A stretch of DNA of 49,270 nucleotides from assembly GCA_025993795.1 (NCBI GenBank), contig JAMQHL010000008.1, positions 1 through 49,270 of the forward strand. The letters are read 5' to 3'. Position numbers and translations under genes: made by a program. This DNA comes from Planctomycetota bacterium. GTDB taxonomy: Bacteria; Planctomycetota; UBA8742; UBA2392. Below, in pieces: positions 8,851-18,669 of this stretch (the first letter of the stretch is position 1; each line of letters opens with the position of its first letter). The notes beneath the pieces are model-generated. The model made no database searches. It saw nothing but the letters and a program-made list of their open reading frames with translations, and had not been told where the DNA came from.

Positions 8851-10632
8851 CTAACCCAGTGGTTTCATCGGGTCGGCTTTGATCTCGTGGCGTGACTGCT
8901 TCTTGGTGAAGCCCTTCAGGTTCACTTCGGTCTTGCCCTCTTTCAGGCCCGTTGCTGCCGCTGTCGCGCCGCTTACCACCACACAGCCGGGGTTGCCCGT
9001 GGCCTGCAACCGGGCCGCCAGATTCACGCTTGCCCCGATGCACAGGTATTCCAGCTTGTGCTGGGTGCCGAGCAAACCGACCAGCACGTCGCCGCTTGCC
9101 ACGCCGGCGCGAATGCGCATGCCCCATTCTTCGCCGAACCCGCGCGTGCGGATCAGGTTCACGCGCTCAATGCGCGCCACCAGCGCCCGCGAAAAATCCA
9201 GCGCCCGCTGCTCGTGGCCCGCGCCGCTGCACATGGCAACCAGCCCGTCGCCGTGGTGCTGAAGCGGCTGTACGGAAAAGCGACTGAACAGCGGCACAGC
9301 CAGTTCGTAAACGCTGCCGACGGTGTCGAGGATTTCCTCGGGTGGCAGTGAGTTAAACCGGTCGGTAAAGCTGACCAGGTCGCAGAAAATGCTGGTGATG
9401 TTTTCCTTGCGCGGCGCAAACTCTTTGTCGCTGCTGTCGCCCAGAAAGCGCTCCAGGATGCGCTTTTGAAACTCGTCGGGTGCGGCTTCGCGATACACGC
9501 GGTCTACGCGCGCCACCATCAGCGGGTTGTTCAGTTCCATCGCCACGTGCAGCGCCAGATCAAGCTGCTCAAGGCAGCGCTTCACGTCAGACTTGGCAAG
9601 TTGCTCGGCGACATGCAGGCGCGTCAGAACCTCGGCCTCAAGCGGCACGCCGGCATCGTTGAACAGCTTCTCCATGTCGCCAAGCCAGTTGGCACTGGTG
9701 CGCATCGCAGTGCTCGCGCTTGGGTCACCGCCGGCGATGCGCCTGCGCCAGTATTCGAGCAATGCTTTGTCCTGCGGCTCTTTCAACGTCTCGGCGGCAA
9801 GGCCCAGCCAGCGGCCGGCGTTACGGGCGTGCACGCGGGCCAGAATCAGCGCGCAGAACCCCGCAAGGTAATGCTTGCTGTCGCCAAGCTCGTGCAGCTC
9901 GGCTTCCAGCTGCTCGGCTTCAACTTCTGCGCCCTTGAGCTGGACCAGCTCAAGCAGCCCCTGCACCAGATAGCTGCGAATGCGAATGCGGGTCAGCAGC
10001 GGCAGGCTCGGCAGGGCCAGCGTGCGCCGGGCAAACTCGACGGCGCCTGCGCTGTTGCCCAGGTTGAACTCGAGCTGCACCAGGTTGCCCAGTGTGATGG
10101 CCTGCCCGACCACGTCGTCGCGCGCGGCCTTGAGGGCGGCAACGCGAACGAAGGTGCGGCGCGCCTCGCGCCATGCCGATTGCCACATCAGCGCCTGGCC
10201 CAGCGAATCCAGAATCCAGTCGCGCGAGGGCGAGTCGTCAATCATGGATAGCGCCATGTACAGCGCGGCTTCGCCTTCGAGGTGTTTGCGCGCCCGAATG
10301 CGGATGACGCCCAGTGTGTGCAGCGCGCGCGCGGCCGTGGCGGTGTCGGTATCCAGCAGGCGCGAAGCCAGCATTTCGCAGCGGTCTTCGAGGGCGCCAA
10401 GGTCCAGCATGCCGCCGCGCCGCAGCTCTAGGCGCGTGGCGATCAGTTCGCGGACAGAGCCCCATGGCGCTTCGAGGGTTGCGGGCAAGCCCGCAAGAAG
10501 CTGTCCGGCGCGATCAACATCGAACGAATCCAGGGCCAACTGCGCGCGGGCCAGAAGCAAAGCCGGGCCGTCACCAAACCGACCATCGTTGGATTCACAA
10601 GACGACCACCACTCGGCTATGTTTCCAGCCAT
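8851..10632 (-). CDS. Class III adenylate/guanylate cyclase with N-terminal TPR-like region
   Basis: A 593-residue protein with no signal peptide, so probably cytoplasmic. Residues ~20-370 are helical TPR-like repeats. The C-terminal ~190 residues form a class III cyclase domain: metal-binding aspartates in IFCDLVSFTDRF and HHGDGLVAM, then AGVASGDVLVGLLG and GASVNLAARLQ, carrying the conserved Asn and Arg of the catalytic site. Such proteins make cyclic nucleotides under control of the sensory repeats. Substrate choice (ATP or GTP) cannot be settled by eye, though bacterial members are mostly adenylate cyclases. It is convergent with the protease gene, with only 14 bp between stops. Confidence 0.88.
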   Translation of the reverse strand: MAGNIAEWWSSCESNDGRFGDGPALLLARAQLALDSFDVDRAGQLLAGLPATLEAPWGSVRELIATRLELRRGGMLDLGALEDRCEMLASRLLDTDTATAARALHTLGVIRIRARKHLEGEAALYMALSMIDDSPSRDWILDSLGQALMWQSAWREARRTFVRVAALKAARDDVVGQAITLGNLVQLEFNLGNSAGAVEFARRTLALPSLPLLTRIRIRSYLVQGLLELVQLKGAEVEAEQLEAELHELGDSKHYLAGFCALILARVHARNAGRWLGLAAETLKEPQDKALLEYWRRRIAGGDPSASTAMRTSANWLGDMEKLFNDAGVPLEAEVLTRLHVAEQLAKSDVKRCLEQLDLALHVAMELNNPLMVARVDRVYREAAPDEFQKRILERFLGDSSDKEFAPRKENITSIFCDLVSFTDRFNSLPPEEILDTVGSVYELAVPLFSRFSVQPLQHHGDGLVAMCSGAGHEQRALDFSRALVARIERVNLIRTRGFGEEWGMRIRAGVASGDVLVGLLGTQHKLEYLCIGASVNLAARLQATGNPGCVVVSGATAAATGLKEGKTEVNLKGFTKKQSRHEIKADPMKPLG

Positions 10633-10753
10633 TCGCGAAGATTAGCACCGCACGGGCTGGAATGGCACTGTCTCGCCGCGTGGGCCAACATTTAGGTGGA
10701 GCGAGCGGCGAACAGCAATGGTTAGCGCATCCGTACTCTCGTGCCCATCAAGA

Positions 10754-13105
10754 TCATCTTGTCGGCAACGTAATGTCAGTGGTCTTTCCGTCCTCGACCT
10801 GAACGATAGCTTGCCATTCTTCTCCTTCGATCACATGTGGCACGCCGCTCCGGTTTTGAAAACACACGACGAAATAGCGACCGGCCGGAAGTTCTACCGT
10901 TTGGGATTCACCTGTAAGTCGCACGCGCCGGCCCAGTCCTGTTACGGCCTGCACGGACCCGTCCGGCATCTCAACGAAACGTGAGGTGACGACCGCGAAC
11001 ACTTCTCCTTCACGGCGCGTTCCCAAGGTCAGCCGAAGCGCACCATGTACCGGCCCACGGAGGGAGCCGATAACCACTTTGTGGGGCACCGCCCCGGCCA
11101 AGTCAGTTCGAATCTCTCCACTTCTGGTTACACCGTCGTCCCCGATGATCGTCCAAGCCTGCAACTCCAGCGCGCTTCGAGGCACGTTCATGGTCTTTGG
11201 CTTGTCAGCATCAACGCGTTGTCCCGAGAACATCTGTCTCAGTTCGATGGATGGAACGTTGCCCACCGCCCACGCGTCTTGGGGGCTGAGCTGCGCTGGC
11301 AACACTATTCCGCCTGCCGGACAAGAAACGGACACGGGCACGAAGTTGTCGTCCACAACGACATAAGGTGAGTTCACCGGATCATATTCAACCGCCGAAG
11401 CACAGACATGGCTGCCGAGAGAAACGAGGATCAGGTAGTTGCCGGGGGTCCGAACTCTGGTCGCGACGCAACCAGTGCCCATGGCAACGTTCAGTCCGAT
11501 ATCGCAGTTTCCTTCTTCAGACTGTGAAAGCACAATGTATCCGGCTGACTTTCGCGTTGCGTGTTTCAGTAACGGCGGCGCCACGAAAAGCGTTAGGGGG
11601 AAGGGCGCGACGTCAGGTATTGTCAGCACAAGCTCAAGCATCGTACCGTCGGATGCAGCCAGCGGTATCTCCAGATAATCATTCTGAAACTCCAAGGCAT
11701 GCCGGAAGCGGCTGTCACAGCGAACGCGGATGACCGCACCCGGAATGAACGGGATACCCTGCACCGCGGCCCTTCCATCTTGATCGCACGTCACTGCGTG
11801 TGACCAAGCCGCTGACGTTCCACTCCCCACTCCAACCACCAACTCAAGGTTCAAGCCGTAGGCCATAGCTGGACTGCCACTCTCCCTTCTAGCGTGGATA
11901 CTGATGCCAGGGTGGCTTGTAGTTGCTGTCATCGTGACGGACCCGCTATTCACATCCTCTTGGGTTAACACACCGACGGCCAGCGGCTTTCCATTGGGCC
12001 TGCCAAGCAGGAATATGTCCTTCTCTCCCTTATCACGCAGTCCCGATATGCGCACACTCAACTCACACACAACGCCGCCGGTTACCGCGGAACTTCGGTC
12101 ATCCACATATTCGTTGACCAACGTCTGCGGTGTGTAGTGCGGAGCGGCAACCTCTCTTGCCGAAAAGTAAAGTCGGATCTTCGAGGGTTCCGCGTGTTCG
12201 TCTCGCATCCGACGTAGGGCAGGCGACCTACCTTCCATCGCTGACACAACGGCCTGCTTCCAGTCCCCCGGCTGAAGCTCCGAAACAAGAATCCTCAATG
12301 AAACGTAGCGGGAAAGCACGAGCTTGACCGTATCGCCCTCGACGGGCGGTCGCTTGCGGTGAGAATACTCCGTAACCGCCCAGTCCTCGAACCCTCCCTC
12401 TTTCACCAGCTCAAGAGCAACACCGGGAAGCCATGCGCTGGTGGTGGTGGGAAGTCCGTCGATCTCGATGGCTGTAGTCAGCAAGGCCTGGATCGAGTGA
12501 TCCGCCATGGCCGGCCGAAATTTCAGGGGCAGCGGCACTCCGCCCAAGTTGGTTTCACTTCCGTACAACTCTACTGCCTCAATCGCCACAGGCACGAGCA
12601 GGGCGCACAGCAGCTCTTCAGGTACAACCGTGGTTTCGGCGACACTAAAGTCGCAGGTGAAGAGCCGCACACGGCTTGGGGGAGAAAGCCGGTATTCGCC
12701 CGGTTCCAAGGATGGAAGTTCGAGCACGTTATCTTTAATTGTCGCACGGCCGCGGACGCTTCCCGCATCCGAGCGGCTTCGTACTTCAATCGACAGCGCC
12801 TCTTGGGGCCAGTCGGTGAGCCACTTGAGTCGCACCGAGCGACCCTTGGTTGCGGGTTGCACTTCAGGCTCTCCGCTGGTGCCAGGCAGGTCGTGCTCAG
12901 CCAGACGTCGCGACTGATTGGCGATTGGAAAACCACCGCTGGACAGAATAACACCGCTTCCGTCGTTACCGGGAGAACTTGATGCAATGTGCTTAGTGTA
13001 CTCCACAACAACAGTGACGAGCAGGGCGAGCGTCAGCGCCGTCACGAGGCTCGCAATAACACCACGAGTTCTTGGCGATTCTTCGTTACTCTTTGCGGTT
13101 GCCAT
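10754..13105 (-). CDS. Orphan membrane-anchored large protein
   Basis: A 783-residue protein not recognised as a known family. A single N-terminal transmembrane segment (VIASLVTALTLALLVTVVVEY, residues ~16-36) follows a short charged start, so the bulk is probably outside the inner membrane. The remainder is beta-rich, with recurring LEPGEYRL- and ELPAGRYFVV-like motifs of carboxypeptidase-regulatory/Ig-like domains, several cysteines (e.g. LFTCDF, VCELSV), and no visible catalytic motif. Codon use is less GC-biased than in neighbours. It lies 51 bp downstream of the 13157-13762 gene on the same strand and may be co-transcribed with it. Function unknown. Confidence 0.75.
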   Translation of the reverse strand: MATAKSNEESPRTRGVIASLVTALTLALLVTVVVEYTKHIASSSPGNDGSGVILSSGGFPIANQSRRLAEHDLPGTSGEPEVQPATKGRSVRLKWLTDWPQEALSIEVRSRSDAGSVRGRATIKDNVLELPSLEPGEYRLSPPSRVRLFTCDFSVAETTVVPEELLCALLVPVAIEAVELYGSETNLGGVPLPLKFRPAMADHSIQALLTTAIEIDGLPTTTSAWLPGVALELVKEGGFEDWAVTEYSHRKRPPVEGDTVKLVLSRYVSLRILVSELQPGDWKQAVVSAMEGRSPALRRMRDEHAEPSKIRLYFSAREVAAPHYTPQTLVNEYVDDRSSAVTGGVVCELSVRISGLRDKGEKDIFLLGRPNGKPLAVGVLTQEDVNSGSVTMTATTSHPGISIHARRESGSPAMAYGLNLELVVGVGSGTSAAWSHAVTCDQDGRAAVQGIPFIPGAVIRVRCDSRFRHALEFQNDYLEIPLAASDGTMLELVLTIPDVAPFPLTLFVAPPLLKHATRKSAGYIVLSQSEEGNCDIGLNVAMGTGCVATRVRTPGNYLILVSLGSHVCASAVEYDPVNSPYVVVDDNFVPVSVSCPAGGIVLPAQLSPQDAWAVGNVPSIELRQMFSGQRVDADKPKTMNVPRSALELQAWTIIGDDGVTRSGEIRTDLAGAVPHKVVIGSLRGPVHGALRLTLGTRREGEVFAVVTSRFVEMPDGSVQAVTGLGRRVRLTGESQTVELPAGRYFVVCFQNRSGVPHVIEGEEWQAIVQVEDGKTTDITLPTR

Positions 13106-13156
13106 AAGCCCTCACGACACTGCGCCGAAACCACACTCCTGTCTCGTCCGCGACGA

Positions 13157-13762
13157 TTACGGCGTCGACGGGTCGGCGGGATCGTTCTCGGCATGCCTTG
13201 TGCAGGGGCAATTGGTAAGGGTGCTGTCGCAGTTACGCATGACATCCACCTGCCAAACAAACATTATGGAACCGTACTCTGAAAGGCAGGTGATCTGCGA
13301 CTTGTATTGTGGATTGGACTCCCCACTCTGATATGCCTTGTCGGTGACCTTCAACTCGACGTGAGTCGTCACATCAATCCCGTGATTCAGTTCCGTGAAA
13401 GGACAGAACAGGTCAAAATCCAGCATGGTCGAGTACGCGGATTCGACCCGCATCTCAAAATCCATGTCTGTTCCGTTCGTGTCGTAGCTTTCAAACACAC
13501 CATCGGGGCTACCATTCTGGAACCAGAACACGCCGTCGTAAGGAACGGATGTGTTGCCCGATCCCAGGTGTTCGGGATTGATCAACACTTCATCCTCCCA
13601 ATTCCCGGTCGAGAAGCTCCAATCTCTCTGCCGGTAGGTCACACTTGCCTCTGTGGGCTCCTCCTCATCCGCTCCCACAATAGCGATTCCAAGAAAACGG
13701 TACTGATCTTCGCCTTCATCGTATTCCAGCTGGACTGCGAGTACGTGATGTTCGCCGGACAC
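13157..13762 (-). CDS. Hypothetical protein, start uncertain, possibly 5'-truncated
   Basis: Two hundred and one residues from a GTG at 13762, rich in acidic and aromatic residues, with a Cys-rich end (NCDSTLTNCPC). No family recognised. The frame is open for 17 more codons upstream (13763-13813) and reads like protein (KTVSIYANLVSG) until a TAA, but contains no ATG, GTG or TTG there, so either GTG is the true start, a rarer start is used, or the 5' end has been lost. It has no export signal of its own, although Cys content and neighbours suggest an extracytoplasmic protein. Composition is lower in G+C than the rest of the window. Confidence 0.5.
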   Translation of the reverse strand: MSGEHHVLAVQLEYDEGEDQYRFLGIAIVGADEEEPTEASVTYRQRDWSFSTGNWEDEVLINPEHLGSGNTSVPYDGVFWFQNGSPDGVFESYDTNGTDMDFEMRVESAYSTMLDFDLFCPFTELNHGIDVTTHVELKVTDKAYQSGESNPQYKSQITCLSEYGSIMFVWQVDVMRNCDSTLTNCPCTRHAENDPADPSTP

Positions 13763-13854
13763 GAGATTGGCATAAATGCTGACGGTTTTGTCGAGGTCGT
13801 TTCCGGTATGATCTTAGCGTCAGTCGTTATGTGGTGATGGGGATCTTCAGAGTT

Positions 13855-14337
13855 TCAATTTAAATATACCTGTTGCCATGTGCGTTGTATGAGAGTCATC
13901 TTCGCGACTGCATAGGGGCAATCCGAGCACTGTAACGTGGATTCCGTCGAGCGTGAGCGTTGCCCTTCCCAGCGGAAACCAAGTGACCCAGGCTCCGCAT
14001 CGTAAACGGGATCCTCGCCGTCATATCCCTCATAGACTCTTCCGTGTTGCGGATTGAGTGCCATCTCGATCGCCGAGTTCAGGTCAACCGTTCCAGCAGG
14101 GTCGAAGTCACCTACGATAACGCTAACGGCACCCTCGTTGTCCGGCAACGTTGCCTCGTAATCACCCGGCAACTCGGAAAGGTTGTTCTGAACGTCGAAA
14201 AGCACACTTCCCATCGGGTAATTGGCGCAATCCGCAATGCTTTTGTTCAGTGGCTTCCAACCCCGCGTTGCAGAAAGTACTACTTGCAGCACAATGATCA
14301 ACGCACACGAAATCGCGATTGTTCTTAGTATGGGCAT
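13855..14337 (-). CDS. Hypothetical exported or membrane-anchored small protein
   Basis: A 160-residue protein beginning with a hydrophobic signal or anchor (ILRTIAISCALIIVLQVVLS). The mature part is acidic, contains CANYP and a CSDC pair near the C-terminus, and a segment DFDPAGTVDLNSAIEMAL followed by YEGYDGEDPVYD. No recognised family. It is the first gene of a probable three-gene minus-strand unit (next genes at 13762 and 13105). The gap to the following gene is 92 bp. It is divergent from the DoxX-like gene. Probably real because of the clear signal segment and stop placement, but function is unknown. Confidence 0.6.
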   Translation of the reverse strand: MPILRTIAISCALIIVLQVVLSATRGWKPLNKSIADCANYPMGSVLFDVQNNLSELPGDYEATLPDNEGAVSVIVGDFDPAGTVDLNSAIEMALNPQHGRVYEGYDGEDPVYDAEPGSLGFRWEGQRSRSTESTLQCSDCPYAVAKMTLIQRTWQQVYLN

Positions 14338-14391
14338 AGCTCGCTCCTAGATTGTGAATCAGTTAGTAGGTTCGACACGGAGCAGTGCAAC

Positions 14392-14865
14392 GTGACAAGA
14401 CAGAACAGACGCTGCGTTTTTGGTATAGTCCTCATGCGCACACTTGTCGCGTCGCTGATGATCGTTCACGGAAGTGACAAGGCGATCAACTTCCATGTGT
14501 ACGTCCGCGATTTCCCCCAAGTCTTGGGGATACCAGGCACATTGGGACTTGCGATTACGACGATTGCACAACTCCCGCTGATGATTCCCGTAGCCTTTGG
14601 GTACTACTCCAGACTTTGCGCGCTTCCGGCCTTCGCTGTACTCTTCTCCGCATTTGTGTTTCATCATTCGCTGCGGTTGCACGGAAACAGCGAGTTGGCC
14701 CTACTCTACTCCATCTGCCTGGGCGTGCTCATCCTTTCGCCCGGGCCCGACCTCTTGACCATGTTGAGGCATTGCCGCGTCATCAAGAGCCAAACCACTA
14801 TGAATGCTACGAGCGGCGAAAGGCAAGCCCAAGGGAAAACGCGCACTGATCGCACAAACGACTGA
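14392..14865 (+). CDS. DoxX-like integral membrane protein
   Basis: A 157-residue protein with four hydrophobic segments. Features of the DoxX/SURF4-like superfamily: HGSDKAINF after the first helix, GTLGLAITTIAQLPLMIPVAFGYYSRLCALP (helices two to three, equivalent to the usual E/Q-x-G...G-x-x-T/S-R pattern), FHHS, and ILSPGPDLL in the last loop. The family is linked to thiosulfate:quinone oxidoreductases and redox-stress complexes, but most members are uncharacterised. The GTG start at 14392 has GGAG 9 nt upstream; an ATG at 14434 is the alternative and would give a shorter first segment. The hydrophilic tail of ~25 residues is not conserved in the family. Confidence 0.65.
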   Translation: MTRQNRRCVFGIVLMRTLVASLMIVHGSDKAINFHVYVRDFPQVLGIPGTLGLAITTIAQLPLMIPVAFGYYSRLCALPAFAVLFSAFVFHHSLRLHGNSELALLYSICLGVLILSPGPDLLTMLRHCRVIKSQTTMNATSGERQAQGKTRTDRTND

Positions 14866-15047
14866 CAGGGGTGGCTTCTGTGGCGGAAGCACCGCTGCGC
14901 AGCCGGAACCAAGTTTATTCGAGCAATTGCAACGGATTGGACCGTCACTTGGAGCTGTCGCCAAGTTGGGTAGCGGCCGGGACACTTGTCTATGGTTGGT
15001 GTTGCCGGTGCTCCGATCGCATCGCGATCACTGCAGGGCCCGGCGCT
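14866..15047. other. Intergenic region between convergent genes
   Basis: No gene seen in these 182 bases. A small hairpin (GATCGC at 15015-15020, GCGATC at 15024-15029, loop ATC) lies 19 nt beyond the stop of the minus-strand thioredoxin-fold gene. It lacks a T-tract, so it is at best a weak terminator. Confidence 0.4.
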
Positions 15048-16220
15048 CTACTTGGCGGCTTCCAGTTTCTGCTTCAGGATCGCTTCGCTGCCGCCTCTTA
15101 CTACGTTGCCTTCGGGGTCGATCAGTACTGTGGTTGGGTAGGCTTGCACGCCATAGTTGGTGGTGCTGGTCTTGGTGTTGTCGAGCACCACGGTGAACGG
15201 CAGGTTCTGGCCCCACTTCTTGATGATCCCCTTTTCCTCGAGCAGCTTGTCGAGCTTCTCGAACGTGTCGGCGCGCTGGTCAGGGTTGTGAATCGCGATG
15301 ATCGCGAACTTGTCCTGCTGCTCTTTGTGCTCCTCCCAGAACTTCATCAGGGCCGGCAAACTGCGGCCAGTGCAGGGGCCTCACCAGAAACCCCAGAACT
15401 CGATCAGCACCCAGCGCCCCTTGAACGTGTCCAGCGTGACCGGTTCCGGCTCGCCCTTGCGCGTGGCGATTTTGCGGACGATATCCGAGGGCAGGTTGCG
15501 CACGAAGTCAACGTTGATTGCCGGGGCCTTCTTCCCGTAGTGCTTGGCCAGCGCCGTCACTTTCAGCGGCACGTCCAGCGTGACAGCCGAACCCGCCAAG
15601 GTGCTGATTGCCGGCCGCGCATACTGAAATGCTTCGCCGGCGCTGATCAATGTGCTGTACTCGCCCACCGGCAACAGCAGGTCAAACACCACCCTTGGCG
15701 CTGCCTCTTTCGCGTCGGGGCCCTCGGTCGGCTTGGCGGCCTCCGCGGTCAACCGCGTGCTGCAAAGCCACACCGGCGGGGCTTTCCAGTAGACGTTGAC
15801 ATATCCGCCGGCTTCGGGCTCAAAGCCTTCTTCGCCCTTGAGCGTGCCCTTGACCGCGACCAGCGGTTGCAGCGTAAGCTTCAGGTCTTTGAGAGCGTCG
15901 GCTTTCAGTATGGTGACGGCGCCGAGTTTGCCTTCTGTGTCGCCGGCCTGGATGCGATAGCTGCGCTGCGGCTGATCGGGAAAGGTGCGAACGGTGAGTG
16001 TGAACTTGCCCTCGGCGTCAGACTTCGCGCCGCCATTTGCGCTCCACTTTCCGTCGTAATTCCACATGTCGGCAACGGAGACTTCGGCGAGCGGTTTGCC
16101 GTCGGCGTCGAGCGTGATGCCGCTGACTTCGATGTTCTCATACTTCACTGCCGGACGTTCCTGCGCCTGCGCGGGCAGGAACAACAGGGTCAGCACGGCT
16201 AGCGTAAGTACGGTTCGCAT
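15048..16220 (-). CDS. Probable selenoprotein: exported TlpA-like thioredoxin with W-Sec-G-P-C
   Basis: Read as one 390-residue gene with an in-frame TGA at 15381-15383 (residue 280). The N-terminus is a signal peptide (TLAVLTLLFLPAQAQ), then a carboxypeptidase-regulatory-like beta domain (SGITLDADGKPLAEV, residues ~30-110), a further beta-rich region, and a TlpA/thioredoxin domain from ~245. The TGA falls within EFWGFW-[TGA]-GPCTGRSLP, exactly where thioredoxins have the nucleophilic cysteine of WCGPC. The downstream part keeps family features, including the cis-proline segment AYPTTVLIDPEGNVV. Insertion of selenocysteine is the best explanation, and a hairpin candidate follows at 15353-15370. 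The ATG lies 3 bp after the glyA stop with AGGTG before it, so the two are co-transcribed. Likely a periplasmic thiol/selenol reductase or peroxidase. The alternative, a nonsense mutation, is considered in findings. Confidence 0.85.
15353..15370 (-). promoter_or_regulatory. Candidate bacterial SECIS hairpin (gene 1)
   Basis: Counting from the base after the UGA, nt 11-15 (CUGGC) pair with 24-28 (GCCGG, one G-U pair), leaving the loop CGCAGUUU. The loop starts 16 nt after the UGA and its second base is G, matching the known bacterial SECIS pattern (apical loop 16-37 nt downstream, G in the first two loop bases). A competing 4-bp stem (nt 6-9 with 17-20) exists, and GC-rich sequence forms hairpins easily. 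Confidence 0.5.
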
Positions 16221-16223
16221 GAG

Positions 16224-17435
<1,212 letters not shown>

Positions 17436-17498
17436 GGCAGATCCTTCGGAACTGCGGGGTTGGCGACCGGGCGTCAAGCCTCGGCCCTCAACCTCGCT

Positions 17499-18632
17499 TT
17501 ACTCAAGTGCCGCAAACAACCGCTGTAGGTCGGCGCTGGTGTTATACCAGTGCGGCGCGATTCGCAATATTCCCTGCCTTGCCGACACCGCGACCTTTGC
17601 AGCCGTCAGCCGGTCGGCAGGGTCTTCAGATGCGAGCTTGCCCTCTCGCCGGATGCTCACGATCTGGCTGCGCGCCTGTGCCGGCCAGTCGTCGCCGAAA
17701 GTCGTCAATCCGGCTGCCCGCGCGCGCTTGCGCGTTTCGTCGGCCAGCGCTGCTGTCGCCGCATAAATAGCAGCCGGGCCGGCTTCACGTTGCAGCCTGA
17801 GTGCGGCTTGCAGCGCATACACCTGGGGCATAGCCGGCGCGCCCAGCATGTAGCGGCGCGCGCCGTCGGCGTGGGGCTGCTCGACGGCGTTGAAGTCAAA
17901 CGGGCGGGGCACGCTGTAGGTGCCGCGGCTGTGGGGCGCGACCTGCGCAATCACGTCGGCCCGAATGTACAGCGCGCCGATGGAATCCAGGCCGTTGAGA
18001 TACTTGCGGGCGGCAAACGTCATGGCGTCGGCACCGATGGCGTGCGCGTCCACGGGGGTGGCGCCGATGGCCTGCACGGCATCAATGACGCAGAACACAC
18101 CGCGTGCGCGGCAAGCGTTTGCCAGTTCTGCGACGTCAAGCTTGTAGCCAGAGCGAAAATCAACCCAGCTGGCGGCCACAAGCCTTGTGCGAGGCGTGAT
18201 GGCGTCAACGACCGACTGCACGCCGCGCCCGCCGTCCTCGGGTTCGGGCAGGGTTGTGACCAGTACGCCCCGCCGCGCAAGGTCAAGCACGGGGCGCACG
18301 ACGCCGGGGTAGTCGCGCAGAAAGACGATGGCGTGGTCGCCCGGCTGCCAGTCAATGCCGAGAGTAACGCGGGTGAGCGCGTCGGTTGCATTGGCGAGAA
18401 GCTGCACCTCGTCGCGGGCCGCGCCAATGAACGCGGCAAGTTCAGTGTGGGTGTCATCCCAGGTGCGTTCCCAATCGGCCCATGCCGTGACGCCCCGGGT
18501 GCAAAGGCTGTCAACGTAGCCTTTGGCGGCAGCAGCGGCGGGCAGGCTGATCGGCCCGCGATAGGCGTTGTTGAGGTACGCCCAGTCGGCTGTGACGGGA
18601 AACAGGTCTCGTGCCGTGGCTATGTCCAGCAT
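17499..18632 (-). CDS. PLP-dependent class V aminotransferase-fold enzyme
   Basis: A 377-residue cytoplasmic enzyme of the class V (NifS/isopenicillin N epimerase/kynureninase-like) group. Visible: DWAYLNNAYRGPIS at the N-terminus (YLNNA substrate-binding loop), LLANATDALTRV, SWVDFRSGYKLDV, FCVIDAVQAIGATPVD (PLP-binding Asp), and the Schiff-base lysine in FAARKYLNG. The C-terminal block VAVSARQGILRIAPHWYNT resembles epimerase-type members. The active-site cysteine loop expected of cysteine desulfurases and selenocysteine lyases (RAGHHCA-like) is absent, so a sulfur- or selenium-supplying role is not supported despite the neighbouring selenoprotein gene. Substrate unknown. Confidence 0.85.
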   Translation of the reverse strand: MLDIATARDLFPVTADWAYLNNAYRGPISLPAAAAAKGYVDSLCTRGVTAWADWERTWDDTHTELAAFIGAARDEVQLLANATDALTRVTLGIDWQPGDHAIVFLRDYPGVVRPVLDLARRGVLVTTLPEPEDGGRGVQSVVDAITPRTRLVAASWVDFRSGYKLDVAELANACRARGVFCVIDAVQAIGATPVDAHAIGADAMTFAARKYLNGLDSIGALYIRADVIAQVAPHSRGTYSVPRPFDFNAVEQPHADGARRYMLGAPAMPQVYALQAALRLQREAGPAAIYAATAALADETRKRARAAGLTTFGDDWPAQARSQIVSIRREGKLASEDPADRLTAAKVAVSARQGILRIAPHWYNTSADLQRLFAALE

Positions 18633-18669
18633 GGGCGCATCCTAGCAAAGCGCGGGATTGGCCGGACGC

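Noticed and set aside
13763..13857. TGA at 13855-13857 as a third selenocysteine codon
   Set aside because: Sequence after the TGA does not resemble the upstream protein or any redox motif, and no CxxC context is present.
15048..16220. Nonsense mutation or pseudogene
   Set aside because: The downstream frame is intact and conserved in pattern, and the same event occurs at the equivalent catalytic codon in a second gene. Not fully excluded without homologues.
17499..18632. Selenocysteine lyase or cysteine desulfurase next to the selenoprotein
   Set aside because: The catalytic Cys loop is missing; the C-terminal block resembles epimerase-type class V enzymes.
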